Positions 7,904-15,685 of a DNA stretch of 35,775 nucleotides are shown piece by piece. A program made the position numbers and the translations under genes. Origin of the DNA: a virus. The notes under the pieces were generated by a model. It was not told where the DNA came from. It saw only the letters and a program-made list of their open reading frames with translations, and did not search any database. Where the stretch lies: positions 1 through 35,775 of the IMG/VR virus record IMGVR_UViG_3300048839_000322; one strand, 5' to 3'. Each line of letters begins with the position of its first letter. Position 1 is the first letter of the stretch.

Positions 7904-8629
7904 ATGGACCATTTAAATAGTAATTTGTTATGTGTCGTTGACGTGGAGACTACGGGACCTGTACCCAGGTTTCATGATATCATTGAAATCTGTGTACTAC
8001 CTTTAGATAACGACTTGAAGCCGCACAAGTTCATCCTACCATTTTGTATGAATCTCGTTCCTATGCGCAAAGAGAATATCGACCACGAAGCTCTGCGTAT
8101 ACAACGTAAGGATTTGGATTCATTACAGAAGCACAAAATTTGTTGGCAGCGTGACAGGTTAATCGATCTAACTCTTAAAGGTTGTGAGCCTGGTCGTGCA
8201 GCGGATTTATTTGTTGAATGGTTTGAAAAGCTAAAGCTACCGGCTTTTAAACGTATTATGCCGGTAGCTCACAATTGGGTTTTCGATCGTGATTTCATTA
8301 TCGACTGGCTAGGGCCACAGACTTTCGATATGTGTTTTGATCCTCGGTACCGAGACACTATGTGTATGAGTTTGTATGATAATGACATCGCTGGATGGCA
8401 TATTACAGACTATCCTTATCCGAAAAATAATCTAGCTTACGTTGCTCAGTGTCTGGGTGTGCCTCATGATCATGCACACACTGCACTTGATGACTGCGTT
8501 ACTACGGCTGAGGTTTTCAGATTAATGATTAAGAATGCTATTCGTATTGGTGGAGTTAATAAGCTGCCTGAACAGGTCGTAGAACCCACTACTACGGACT
8601 CTCCAACTCCAGGCCGAGATGCAATCTGA
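7904..8629 (+). CDS. DnaQ-like 3'-5' exonuclease
   Basis: 241 residues of the DEDDh exonuclease fold: Exo I VVDVETTG with Asp13 and Glu15, Exo II in VAHNWVFDRDFI, Exo III HTALDDCVTTAEVF with the His and Asp. This family trims 3' ends of DNA or RNA with two metal ions. In phages it serves proofreading or nucleotide recycling. The C-terminal 30 residues are Pro/Thr-rich and probably disordered. An AAGG site precedes the ATG. It is the last gene of the rightward operon, and its final 108 bp overlap the end of the leftward glycosyltransferase gene. Confidence 0.9.
   Translation: MDHLNSNLLCVVDVETTGPVPRFHDIIEICVLPLDNDLKPHKFILPFCMNLVPMRKENIDHEALRIQRKDLDSLQKHKICWQRDRLIDLTLKGCEPGRAADLFVEWFEKLKLPAFKRIMPVAHNWVFDRDFIIDWLGPQTFDMCFDPRYRDTMCMSLYDNDIAGWHITDYPYPKNNLAYVAQCLGVPHDHAHTALDDCVTTAEVFRLMIKNAIRIGGVNKLPEQVVEPTTTDSPTPGRDAI
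8235..8269 (-). terminator. candidate terminator of the late operon, inside the exonuclease gene
   Basis: A perfect 10-bp inverted repeat (AGCTACCGGC at 8235-8244, complement at 8260-8269) with a 15-base loop. Read leftward, the stem is followed by TTAGCTTTTC. It lies about 250 bases past the end of the GT4 gene, the last leftward late gene. The tail is only moderately T-rich, so this is tentative. Confidence 0.4.
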
Positions 8630-9403
8630 CATATTCTCTGACAGTGCTTCGTAGTTGTAGCAAGCATTCCAAATTAGATGCTCGAACAAGTCTGGGTGTC
8701 TACTACTCAATAAGTAGCCATTAAACCCATGCTCAATAAGTTCTGGCATATTACCTACAGGTGTGCTTATTACTACACAGCCACAGTGAGCAGCTTCGAG
8801 GGCCGGTGTTGGTGTGCCTTCATACTCGCTTAAGCAAATGTACACTTTATATTGGTTATACAGTTTCCTCATATCGGCGTAGTTAAGTTTCGGGCTAAAG
8901 GAATTTGCTACATGCGTAACTACTAACTTCGATTGCTGAGCAATCTCAACGCCCTTTAAAACTCGAAAATGCTCTGATGAGCACAACAAGGCCAGGTCTT
9001 TACGATCTGGCCTTTTTTCGTTGAAAAATAGTTCATCATCTATACCTTGTGGTAGATAAGCACAATTCGATGTGTCGTGATCTTTGCTCCAATACTTATA
9101 CGATAACCAGTTATTAAAGATAATATAGTCAGTGTACTTTGCAGCTTTAGTGAACTCATCAATACAATGCGGTAGCTGAATATAAGTTCCTAAGACTGCT
9201 TTAACGCCATATAATTTACATTGTGGTGCGAACCTCTCGGCTCTTGGGAAAGGTAAGATATATACTAAATCATACTCATGTATATTTGGAGGTAAGCGGT
9301 TACTGTGAGTGATCCTTATATCAGGTGGTGCATATTTGGCTAGTGCCATAGCGACACTATAATAGGCCCAACCTTTAACATCATATACTACGTGGATCTT
9401 CAT
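8522..9403 (-). CDS. family 4-type (GT-B) glycosyltransferase
   Basis: 293 residues, shorter than the usual 350-400 for the family. The N-terminal half has strands typical of a GT-B acceptor domain (KIHVVYDVKGWAYY, YIIFNNWLS). The C-terminal half has the nucleotide-sugar signature: YICLSEYEGTPTPALEAAHC with the E-x7-E arrangement, then VVISTPVGNMPELIEHGFNG. These enzymes transfer a sugar from a nucleotide donor with retention of configuration. The acceptor is unknown; a virion protein, a sugar polymer or DNA are options. It is the last gene of the leftward late operon. AGAGGA overlapping the previous stop is the ribosome site. The end overlaps the exonuclease gene, but the C-terminal segment SAWSWRVRSSGFYDLFRQL looks like a genuine family end. 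Confidence 0.88.
   Translation of the reverse strand: MKIHVVYDVKGWAYYSVAMALAKYAPPDIRITHSNRLPPNIHEYDLVYILPFPRAERFAPQCKLYGVKAVLGTYIQLPHCIDEFTKAAKYTDYIIFNNWLSYKYWSKDHDTSNCAYLPQGIDDELFFNEKRPDRKDLALLCSSEHFRVLKGVEIAQQSKLVVTHVANSFSPKLNYADMRKLYNQYKVYICLSEYEGTPTPALEAAHCGCVVISTPVGNMPELIEHGFNGYLLSSRHPDLFEHLIWNACYNYEALSENMSDCISAWSWRVRSSGFYDLFRQLINSTNTNSILNH
8988..9018 (+). terminator. strong intrinsic terminator of the replication operon, inside the GT4 gene
   Basis: AAGGCCAGGTC (8988-8998) pairs with GATCTGGCCTT (9004-9014), eleven pairs with one G-T, around a 5-base loop, followed directly by a run of T (9013-9018). It is in the right orientation to end transcripts of the rightward operon about 360 bases after the exonuclease stop, and lies within leftward coding sequence. 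Confidence 0.75.
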
Positions 9404-9415
9404 TTTATATTTCCT

Positions 9416-9823
9416 CTAAGACCGAGCCATCCAAGGTGAACCAGAATGCAATTTTCCAATAACTTCAATCGTTGCGTGATCTGGGCATAAACGATATAGT
9501 GAATAATGACCAATCTCTACAATATGCGATGTCCAACAACCGCAAATCTCACATTTTGATTGTGTATTACTTGAATCCCATTCTCTCCATGTATTATCGA
9601 TCTCATAAACTGCATAACAAGCCCATGCTTCTTCAGCAGTATCGTGCCCACAGGTATGGTACTTTACTCTATTGGCTTCACATTTTGCTACATATTCCTC
9701 CCAATCAGGAAGATTATATTTGTTATCTAGCGATGGAAAACCAGCACAGTAACCAGTAGCTATACCATTGCAAGTGAAATCCCATTTCCCATCTAAACGT
9801 TTTTTACTTTCAAAGTATCTCAT
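9416..9823 (-). CDS. small cysteine-containing protein of unknown function
   Basis: 135 residues from ATG 9823, chosen because GAGG lies six bases before it; in-frame ATGs at 9826 and 9853 are less well placed. The N-terminal part contains GKWDFTCNGIATGYCAGF and KYHTCGHDTAEEAWACY. The C-terminal part has CEICGCW and LCPDH, a likely zinc site. The two parts may each bind a metal. It sits between a zinc-ribbon protein gene, which it overlaps by 14 bases, and the GT4 gene, 12 bases further on. Function unknown; association with the sugar or nucleotide enzymes around it is inferred from position. Confidence 0.75.
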   Translation of the reverse strand: MRYFESKKRLDGKWDFTCNGIATGYCAGFPSLDNKYNLPDWEEYVAKCEANRVKYHTCGHDTAEEAWACYAVYEIDNTWREWDSSNTQSKCEICGCWTSHIVEIGHYSLYRLCPDHATIEVIGKLHSGSPWMARS

Positions 9824-9995
9824 CATTAACCTCAGAATCGAAATCAATATCAAGAGCTAGGTCGTGGTACACGGGTTTAATACACTCATGCCTTGGTTCC
9901 AATGTTGGTCGTACTATGAATCGCTTTCCACAGGACTTACACTCTTTTCCAACTTTTCCTGATACATCAGATTGGAACAGTATGTATTCGGCCAT
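9810..9995 (-). CDS. small zinc-ribbon protein
   Basis: 61 residues with one C-x2-C (ECKSCGKRF) and a later H-x-C (RHECI), a likely zinc knuckle, followed by an acidic tail (DLALDIDFDSEVNDEIL). AAGGGA lies eight bases before the ATG. The first 82 bases overlap, in another frame, the end of the GT2 gene, and the last 14 overlap the next gene. The clear ribbon motif and the ribosome site support it despite the overlap. It may be an adaptor or nucleic-acid-binding protein. Confidence 0.65.
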   Translation of the reverse strand: MAEYILFQSDVSGKVGKECKSCGKRFIVRPTLEPRHECIKPVYHDLALDIDFDSEVNDEIL

Positions 9996-10924
9996 TCAAA
10001 AGTTCCCTTCGTACCTATGAAAGACAAACCTAGTTTCTGCTCTGCCTTCTTAACGAAATCTCGTTTCCTAAATTGCTTATACTCTGGTGTAGGTCGTGGC
10101 CTCTCATGCCTAATACTTACGTTCTTCGCCACACCAACACGCCATTTACGAGATTTGCTTAGACTATAAAAGAAGTTAATATGTTCGTGAATTTCAAGAT
10201 CCTCGTCCCATTGATAATCAGCAAACACTTCTTTACGAAACATGCAAAAGTTATCGGTATAATCACATATAGCGTACTCTTGACCAAAACGATTTTTACG
10301 AATAATGTTAGCCGGTATCTGACCTAATGTGAAACGGTATTCATCGAAATTGTAAGCAGTGTGACAACCATTTACTGCCCCACCTATCATACCTAATTCT
10401 TTATCTTCCTGTAAGATTTGTAAAAGTATTCTTACATTCGTTTCTTCTGTGAAAACGAAGTCATCCTCAAGAATCATTAGATAAGGTGTAGTAACTTGTC
10501 TTATTGCATGGTTTCTACCCCAACTCAAATTACCTCTAGTATCTACAGTTACTACCCTTACATCTGGGTAGAAACGTTGTATGCTTCCAAGTAACTTGGC
10601 TAACGCATCAGGCCGTTTGAATGTCGTTACACAGAATGTTACTAAGCTCTTCAAAGGCGTTCCCCATTTGTCTTGTGGACAAGATTGATCCGCCCAAGCT
10701 AGTTTGTTCAAATAAATCATCTGGTCATTGATGTTGCAACCACATCGTTTATCTGCACAAGCAATACCAGTGAAGTAATCACATTTTTGGCAAATACTAA
10801 ACCGGTAATCAATCTCTTGTTGATTACAGGTAGGGTTGCCACGTAGTAGGTGACCAATAGCTGCTACTGTGAAGTTAGCGGCTTTAAGCAATACGTTTGG
10901 TCCATTAGTATTTTGATTTGCCAT
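9914..10924 (-). CDS. family 2-type glycosyltransferase with N-terminal zinc-finger-like module
   Basis: 336 residues from ATG 10924 (GGAG ribosome site; the upstream ATG 10939 lies inside the radical SAM gene). Residues about 12-87 form a cysteine module: Cys33, Cys45, Cys48, Cys56, Cys61, Cys63, Cys82, ending LNKLAWADQSCPQDKW. The enzymatic part begins near 95 (LVTFCVTTFKRPDALAKLL) and has the GT-A strand order, VVTVDTRGNLSWGRNHAI and the acidic metal site LMILEDDFVF. A later WDEDLEIHEHINFFY corresponds to the ED/H-rich catalytic region of GT2 enzymes. It probably transfers a sugar with inversion. The same cysteine module occurs in the phosphoribosyltransferase-HAD protein upstream, suggesting recruitment to a common site. 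It overlaps the previous gene by 20 bases. Confidence 0.85.
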   Translation of the reverse strand: MANQNTNGPNVLLKAANFTVAAIGHLLRGNPTCNQQEIDYRFSICQKCDYFTGIACADKRCGCNINDQMIYLNKLAWADQSCPQDKWGTPLKSLVTFCVTTFKRPDALAKLLGSIQRFYPDVRVVTVDTRGNLSWGRNHAIRQVTTPYLMILEDDFVFTEETNVRILLQILQEDKELGMIGGAVNGCHTAYNFDEYRFTLGQIPANIIRKNRFGQEYAICDYTDNFCMFRKEVFADYQWDEDLEIHEHINFFYSLSKSRKWRVGVAKNVSIRHERPRPTPEYKQFRKRDFVKKAEQKLGLSFIGTKGTFEWPNTYCSNLMYQEKLEKSVSPVESDS

Positions 10925-11897
10925 AACGAAACTCTCCAATAGTTGGATACAAAGTTATAGGATCTTCGAACTCATCACATTGCATTATATCAAGAAACTG
11001 TTTGTGTTCAGGGTGACGACTATCACAAATGTTCATACTATTATACATTTCATTAGTGTGCCATACCTGTATGATTCTAGCCATATGAGCAACGTCGAAA
11101 CCATAGTCTCTAGTCATTCTAATGAAACCGGGTATATCTTTGTAATTCGCTGCCTGAACGACGAAGTTCAATTGTACTCGATATACAATATTGTCTTCTC
11201 GTAATTTCTTAACAAATTCTAAAGCTTTCGTTACCTGTTCCCATTTACCAGGCCATCTAACTTTTTCATATGTCTCTTTACAACAAGCATCAATACTTAT
11301 ATTAAGTCTTTTTATATTTTGTAAAGTACCCCATTTGACAGGTATCAATAAGCCGTTAGTGAATAATTCAATATCTAACTGTGGATATTCTCCTGCCCAA
11401 CTAAGTATTTCTAATGATGATCTACTCATTAGTGGATCACCAGAGGACATTAGTGTTAGTTCAGTAGCTGTTGGGAGGAACTCTCTACATATTTCATATA
11501 TTTTCTGATCACGTTTATCCTGATAAGGTAAATGCCCATCGACTTTCGATCTGCAACTAGGGCACGCTAGTTGGCAATGTCTATCATGCTCGAGCCATAT
11601 ACGCTTTGGTGGTAACTCCATTACTGGCTTCATCCAAGGTTCAATAGTTCCCTCAAGATGACCAGCAATTATTTTGCTGCATGGAGCACAGTATGTCTTG
11701 AAATCACCATTCAATATGGCTTGCCTCAATCCTTGATAAATAGGGTGGTTCCATATCTCCCACGGCCCTAAATCCAATTCTGGAGTAAATGCATCCCACT
11801 TACCTATTACTCCAGCCGGTGTCAACCATGCCGGACAACAAGTTGTATAGACAGATACATTGGCTCTGAACTCTTGAAACGGATTCCAGCATGTCAT
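10905..11897 (-). CDS. radical SAM enzyme with N-terminal cysteine cluster
   Basis: 330 residues from ATG 11897, chosen because AAAGGTG precedes it and it clears the previous gene; GTG 11930 lacks a site. The iron-sulfur motif C-x3-C-x2-C is at Cys108, Cys112 and Cys115 (HCQLACPSC). It is followed by LTLMSSGDPLMS, the SAM-binding GE-like strand, then LFTNGLL and LNISIDACCKETYEKVR, typical of the TIM-barrel core. Before the core, residues 1-75 carry TCW, TTCCPAW and YCAPC, resembling the auxiliary cluster region of SPASM-type enzymes, but placed N-terminally. Such enzymes generate a 5'-deoxyadenosyl radical to modify peptides, sugars or nucleotides. Substrate unknown; the glycosyltransferase neighbours favour a sugar or a virion protein. 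Confidence 0.85.
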   Translation of the reverse strand: MTCWNPFQEFRANVSVYTTCCPAWLTPAGVIGKWDAFTPELDLGPWEIWNHPIYQGLRQAILNGDFKTYCAPCSKIIAGHLEGTIEPWMKPVMELPPKRIWLEHDRHCQLACPSCRSKVDGHLPYQDKRDQKIYEICREFLPTATELTLMSSGDPLMSRSSLEILSWAGEYPQLDIELFTNGLLIPVKWGTLQNIKRLNISIDACCKETYEKVRWPGKWEQVTKALEFVKKLREDNIVYRVQLNFVVQAANYKDIPGFIRMTRDYGFDVAHMARIIQVWHTNEMYNSMNICDSRHPEHKQFLDIMQCDEFEDPITLYPTIGEFRYGKSKY

Positions 11898-11913
11898 AAC
11901 ATGGCACCTTTCA

Positions 11914-13065
11914 TTAGAGCACTTCGCCACTAGTAGGACAAACTACCATTAGATCCGGTTTAAGAGCCTTAATATCTTTAGCTTGTTGTGGGCAACTCTC
12001 AACGAAGATTTTCGTTTTTATGTTTGCTGCTTTATATTTCGCTGGAAACAAGTATTCATTTCTTGTCTGTGACATCGTTAATGATTTGACTTGAACACCA
12101 TATCTTCGTAACCAAGCTAGTGTTCGCTCACGCAATCGTTCTGGTCTACCAGTTATAATCGGTATCGGTTTATTACGTGGTAAGTACTTCGGTTTAATAT
12201 TATCCATACCAGCTTCGAAAGCCTTCTCATCATTTAAGAAAGAATCTTGGCAGATAACACCATCCATATCATAAGATAAGTTATCATTATAATGACTGTT
12301 GAAGAAGTTCCATTCTAGGAAATGTGGCGTAGCTAACTGACTTACAAAATAGTTGACTCGGTCCTCGTTACCGGGTGTGACGTAAACAGCTGCCGTATAA
12401 TAACTAATATCTTGCTTATCGTAAATCTGTTTAACAGCAGCCATCGTCTGGTAAGTCGTTACTGTGTCATCAACAATTAGCGTCTTACCTTTTACCTCAA
12501 TATGATTTCTAAGTCTGAAGCCAGAGCCGCAACGAACAGTAGTCTCATCAAATATGTCAAGACTGTAAAGTGGCAAATGTAAGTAACTAGCTATCTGCGA
12601 TCCGACAACTAAACCGGAGCGTGCCACACCAGTTACAGAAGTGATATCTTCGGGGAGCAAAGAAACTAATGATAATATGTCTTTTGATAATTGAGCAGTT
12701 GTTACCCAACAAGGCTTGATGCGATCCCATTTGTATTCTGGACAATGTTGATCTGCCCAAGCCAATTTATTAAGGAACTTAACCTCGCCATTCACATTGC
12801 AACCACATGCTTCATGTGAACAGTGTGTACCAGTGAATAAGTTGCATTGCATACAAATATCTAATCTACTTTGTACTTGAGCATCAGTACAAGTAGGCAT
12901 ACCATTTATCCAGTGCTTATAGATTGCATGTGTGAAGTTCCAAAGTCTCTTTGGTAACGTCGGTAGACCAGGACAGTAACGCTCACCACAGACGCAAAGA
13001 ATCTTTCGTTCAGTACCTTTGATCTTATAACTTTTACGACACTTAGGGCACATCCAGATCTGCAT
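11914..13065 (-). CDS. zinc module-phosphoribosyltransferase-HAD phosphatase fusion
   Basis: 383 residues in four parts. Residues 1-31 are a zinc ribbon (CPKC, CVCG). Residues about 39-113 are the cysteine module shared with the GT2 protein (Cys59, 71, 74, 82, 87, 89, 108). Residues about 120-260 are a type I phosphoribosyltransferase with the PRPP loop LIVDDTVTTYQ and the earlier VTGVARSGLVVG loop. From about 265 there is a HAD-like domain with motif I YDMDGVICQD and a later IITGRPERLRERT. The first enzyme would act with PRPP or a ribosyl nucleotide, the second removes phosphate. Together they suggest nucleotide or sugar-phosphate processing. AAGG precedes the ATG. The first 23 bases overlap the adhesin-like gene. 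Confidence 0.85.
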   Translation of the reverse strand: MQIWMCPKCRKSYKIKGTERKILCVCGERYCPGLPTLPKRLWNFTHAIYKHWINGMPTCTDAQVQSRLDICMQCNLFTGTHCSHEACGCNVNGEVKFLNKLAWADQHCPEYKWDRIKPCWVTTAQLSKDILSLVSLLPEDITSVTGVARSGLVVGSQIASYLHLPLYSLDIFDETTVRCGSGFRLRNHIEVKGKTLIVDDTVTTYQTMAAVKQIYDKQDISYYTAAVYVTPGNEDRVNYFVSQLATPHFLEWNFFNSHYNDNLSYDMDGVICQDSFLNDEKAFEAGMDNIKPKYLPRNKPIPIITGRPERLRERTLAWLRRYGVQVKSLTMSQTRNEYLFPAKYKAANIKTKIFVESCPQQAKDIKALKPDLMVVCPTSGEVL

Positions 13066-14860
13066 AGCTAACCTTCAATGTTGGTGGGTCCGAGTGATCT
13101 GCACATAATCCAGATATTAAAGCCGGGTTATAAATGTGCATTGACGGTATATCTTCATTAATCCAATTAAAAATATTCGGTGGAGTTTGTCCGTACCACT
13201 TCTCCCACATATGGTAACCAAAAGGCCCATAATATAAGTATCTGGCATAAAGATAAGTAATGAAGTGCCATTCATTCTGGTCTGTCAACATATTATAATC
13301 ATAGTATAGCATACTTTGAAAATATAATACAATAGTCTGACTTGTTGGATTACATAATATGTTATTGAAATCCGCCGTTTCCCAGTAATTACCTAGCCAC
13401 GTTGCATAGTATATTCCGATCAAGTCTGAACAGGCTTGCGTATGTCCATAGGTACAATCTGTGAACATCTCTTTAAAATTAGCAACATCTAATTTTAAAT
13501 AGCATGGTACAGCAAATGTTGGACCTTGTATGGTTATAGCACAACCGTAATCGCATTCTGGACAATTGCTATCGCTGTCAATGTGCCTACTAAAATAAAA
13601 ATAGTAATAAGGGACATTAGTTATACCAGCTTGATTATTGTCTACAACTTCCATACCAGCATAGTAACCACCAGTATTGCCGCCAGCAGCGAAGTCCCAC
13701 ATTGTGTGTTTCAATGTTCCATATACAGATGGATTCAAAATATCCCAAGCCTGATATGTAACTTGAAGAACACCATCGCCATCGAGATCCAAACACATCT
13801 CAACAATAATTTGATCTGAGAAAGGATCTGGTGATACTGCTCTTAAATTAATGATTGGTAATATATCGTAATCTATAAGAGTACCATTATTATACAATCT
13901 GAAATTAACTGTATCATCACCATATAGTTCAGCGGTAGCTAGGTACCTATTCCCATTTGATTGATTATAATTTATGAAAGCACCAGCTTCAATATCAGTA
14001 TTTTTAATAGCAAACTTGACTTTTAGCATCTGCCTTTGAGAACCAGTTGGTTCAGGCATAATACATTGTAATAGACCGCCATCTGATTTGCATACTAAAT
14101 TGCGTTCATTATAGCCTGTGCTGTCTGAGGGATTCTCTACATTTTGAATCTCCCATACACCAGTTACTACATTGAATAAGCAGCCTGGATCTGTGCCTAC
14201 TGGATAATTATTGAACCATGTTTCCAGAATTTTACAAGCTGTTGGGTTACTTACTTCTGAACAATTAACACAATCTGGGTTGGTTGTTGATTTGTGCTTA
14301 TTCCATGTAGTATTATAAAACCTAACATTTGCCGCTACTGAACCAACACCATAACCAATTTTATACCCATCAGTAAATGGGACTGTATCAAAAGTATGTG
14401 AAACATTTACAGTGCCAACTTTAGCTGTAAATGTTTTCTCCTCAGCGGAGAAACATACTTGATAAGTTGTCTGTTGATTAGGTAACGGCCCAGCCGGTAT
14501 TTGTATTGCCAGTTGAGTATCTACACCAGCGACTTTTTGTCTTAGAGAAATATAACCACATTGCGTACTTGAATCATTGAATTCAACTACTGCATAAAAC
14601 ATATTATCTTCATCTTTATAACTTATAATAATAAATGCTATATCACCAGGTCCACCAAGTATTGACCCCGTTAATATATTCTCAGCTTCTGAATCTGGAT
14701 GGTCATTTGTACTTACAATATGGGAACTAACATTATTTGATTTCAAATAGAAATTTGTTACCCATGTTCCACTTATAACTGTCCAATCACCGCTTGGTAT
14801 TGTTGGAGGGAAAGTGTCGTTAAAAATAGTACAACCGCAGCAGCAGTTACCACCTAGCAT
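13043..14860 (-). CDS. cysteine-rich jellyroll protein, probable tail fibre or receptor-binding protein
   Basis: 605 residues from ATG 14860, chosen because GGGAG lies seven bases before it; the preceding gene ends one base upstream. It opens with MLGGNCCCGC. Two similar beta-sandwich regions follow (about 12-195 and 210-445), each beginning with the F-x-D/N-x-(F/Y) and W-x-I pattern of LamG/concanavalin-like folds (FNDTFPPTIPSGDW, ETWFNNYPVG). An aromatic-rich C-terminal domain (about 450-605) contains more Cys. Cysteine pairs separate the parts (PDCVNC, NCPECDYGC). Such domains in phage tails bind glycans or host surfaces. Its position after the tail tip genes and before the glycosyltransferase island supports an exposed virion role. 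It could instead be an enzyme-like hydrolase relative. Confidence 0.7.
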   Translation of the reverse strand: MLGGNCCCGCTIFNDTFPPTIPSGDWTVISGTWVTNFYLKSNNVSSHIVSTNDHPDSEAENILTGSILGGPGDIAFIIISYKDEDNMFYAVVEFNDSSTQCGYISLRQKVAGVDTQLAIQIPAGPLPNQQTTYQVCFSAEEKTFTAKVGTVNVSHTFDTVPFTDGYKIGYGVGSVAANVRFYNTTWNKHKSTTNPDCVNCSEVSNPTACKILETWFNNYPVGTDPGCLFNVVTGVWEIQNVENPSDSTGYNERNLVCKSDGGLLQCIMPEPTGSQRQMLKVKFAIKNTDIEAGAFINYNQSNGNRYLATAELYGDDTVNFRLYNNGTLIDYDILPIINLRAVSPDPFSDQIIVEMCLDLDGDGVLQVTYQAWDILNPSVYGTLKHTMWDFAAGGNTGGYYAGMEVVDNNQAGITNVPYYYFYFSRHIDSDSNCPECDYGCAITIQGPTFAVPCYLKLDVANFKEMFTDCTYGHTQACSDLIGIYYATWLGNYWETADFNNILCNPTSQTIVLYFQSMLYYDYNMLTDQNEWHFITYLYARYLYYGPFGYHMWEKWYGQTPPNIFNWINEDIPSMHIYNPALISGLCADHSDPPTLKVSYADLDVP

Positions 14861-14861
14861 A

Positions 14862-15671
14862 TTAGCACTCCCGTCCAATAATAATCCATCTTTCAAATTC
14901 AGTGAACCATCTTACGAGAACCTCTTTACCAGAAGTTACGTTTTGATTATTATGCATCCACGTTAGCCAAGCTTCAACAATAGCGTCTGGCACAGCACCA
15001 ACACTATCGTAAATTTGAACTAGTCCAGAAGCATCTTTAATAATGTTGCCAGAAGCTACACCTAACCTAATTAAGCCCGTGCTACCAACAGTACAAGCTG
15101 TCTGTGTACTGTAGTTATAGGTGTATGGCACAACCTCATCAATCAAACCATAATTAAGATAAAAACTGTCATATACAGTTACGTCCTCATCTGTTTCAGC
15201 CCAGCCAGCATCACCAAGTGATATCATTATTTTACCAAGTGCATGACCGCCAGGTACTAATACTTCTTTTAATCTAACATGTTCGACAGTTGGCTCAACT
15301 GAGAATTTCTGACCAACAATCTGGAAATCACCTTGGCGTTGTCCTGCTATAACAGTTACACTTTGTGCTTCGATGAAAGCATAACCAGGAACATCATATA
15401 AATCTATTCCAGTAACTTCTTTACCATTTTGTAATAATACACTATATTGATTGCTACCCAGGTATTCTAATATCGTTCCAGCCCAGACATGTCTAGTAGA
15501 TGGTAATTGCTCATTTATATCTACTCTCTCGTCGAAGCCGTAAGATGATGCAGCAAGGCGATCTGGTGTACCAACTCGCCTTGAGCTGCCTTCATTAAAA
15601 TTCGTAGTCGGTGATGCTGGTTTCACATCGCCAATATCACTAGGATTCGGGTCACCGTAATCTCTTGCCAT
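14862..15671 (-). CDS. tail tip or baseplate-associated protein of unknown function
   Basis: 269 residues. The polar N-terminus (about 1-60) looks unstructured. A beta-rich segment follows (VWAGTILEYLGSNQYSVLL, GIDLYDVPG), reminiscent of the small OB-like domain found in phage tail hub or spike proteins (ILEYLGSNQYSVLLQNG), then a second domain to the end. AAAGGTGA precedes the ATG. It lies between the large tail protein and the jellyroll protein and is translationally linked to both. The virion role is inferred from position and fold style. Confidence 0.65.
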   Translation of the reverse strand: MARDYGDPNPSDIGDVKPASPTTNFNEGSSRRVGTPDRLAASSYGFDERVDINEQLPSTRHVWAGTILEYLGSNQYSVLLQNGKEVTGIDLYDVPGYAFIEAQSVTVIAGQRQGDFQIVGQKFSVEPTVEHVRLKEVLVPGGHALGKIMISLGDAGWAETDEDVTVYDSFYLNYGLIDEVVPYTYNYSTQTACTVGSTGLIRLGVASGNIIKDASGLVQIYDSVGAVPDAIVEAWLTWMHNNQNVTSGKEVLVRWFTEFERWIIIGREC

Positions 15672-15685
15672 TTAATCACCTTTTA

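Noticed and set aside
11898-11930. GTG 11930 as start of the radical SAM gene
   Set aside because: It would overlap the previous gene and has no ribosome site, whereas ATG 11897 has AAAGGTG at good distance.
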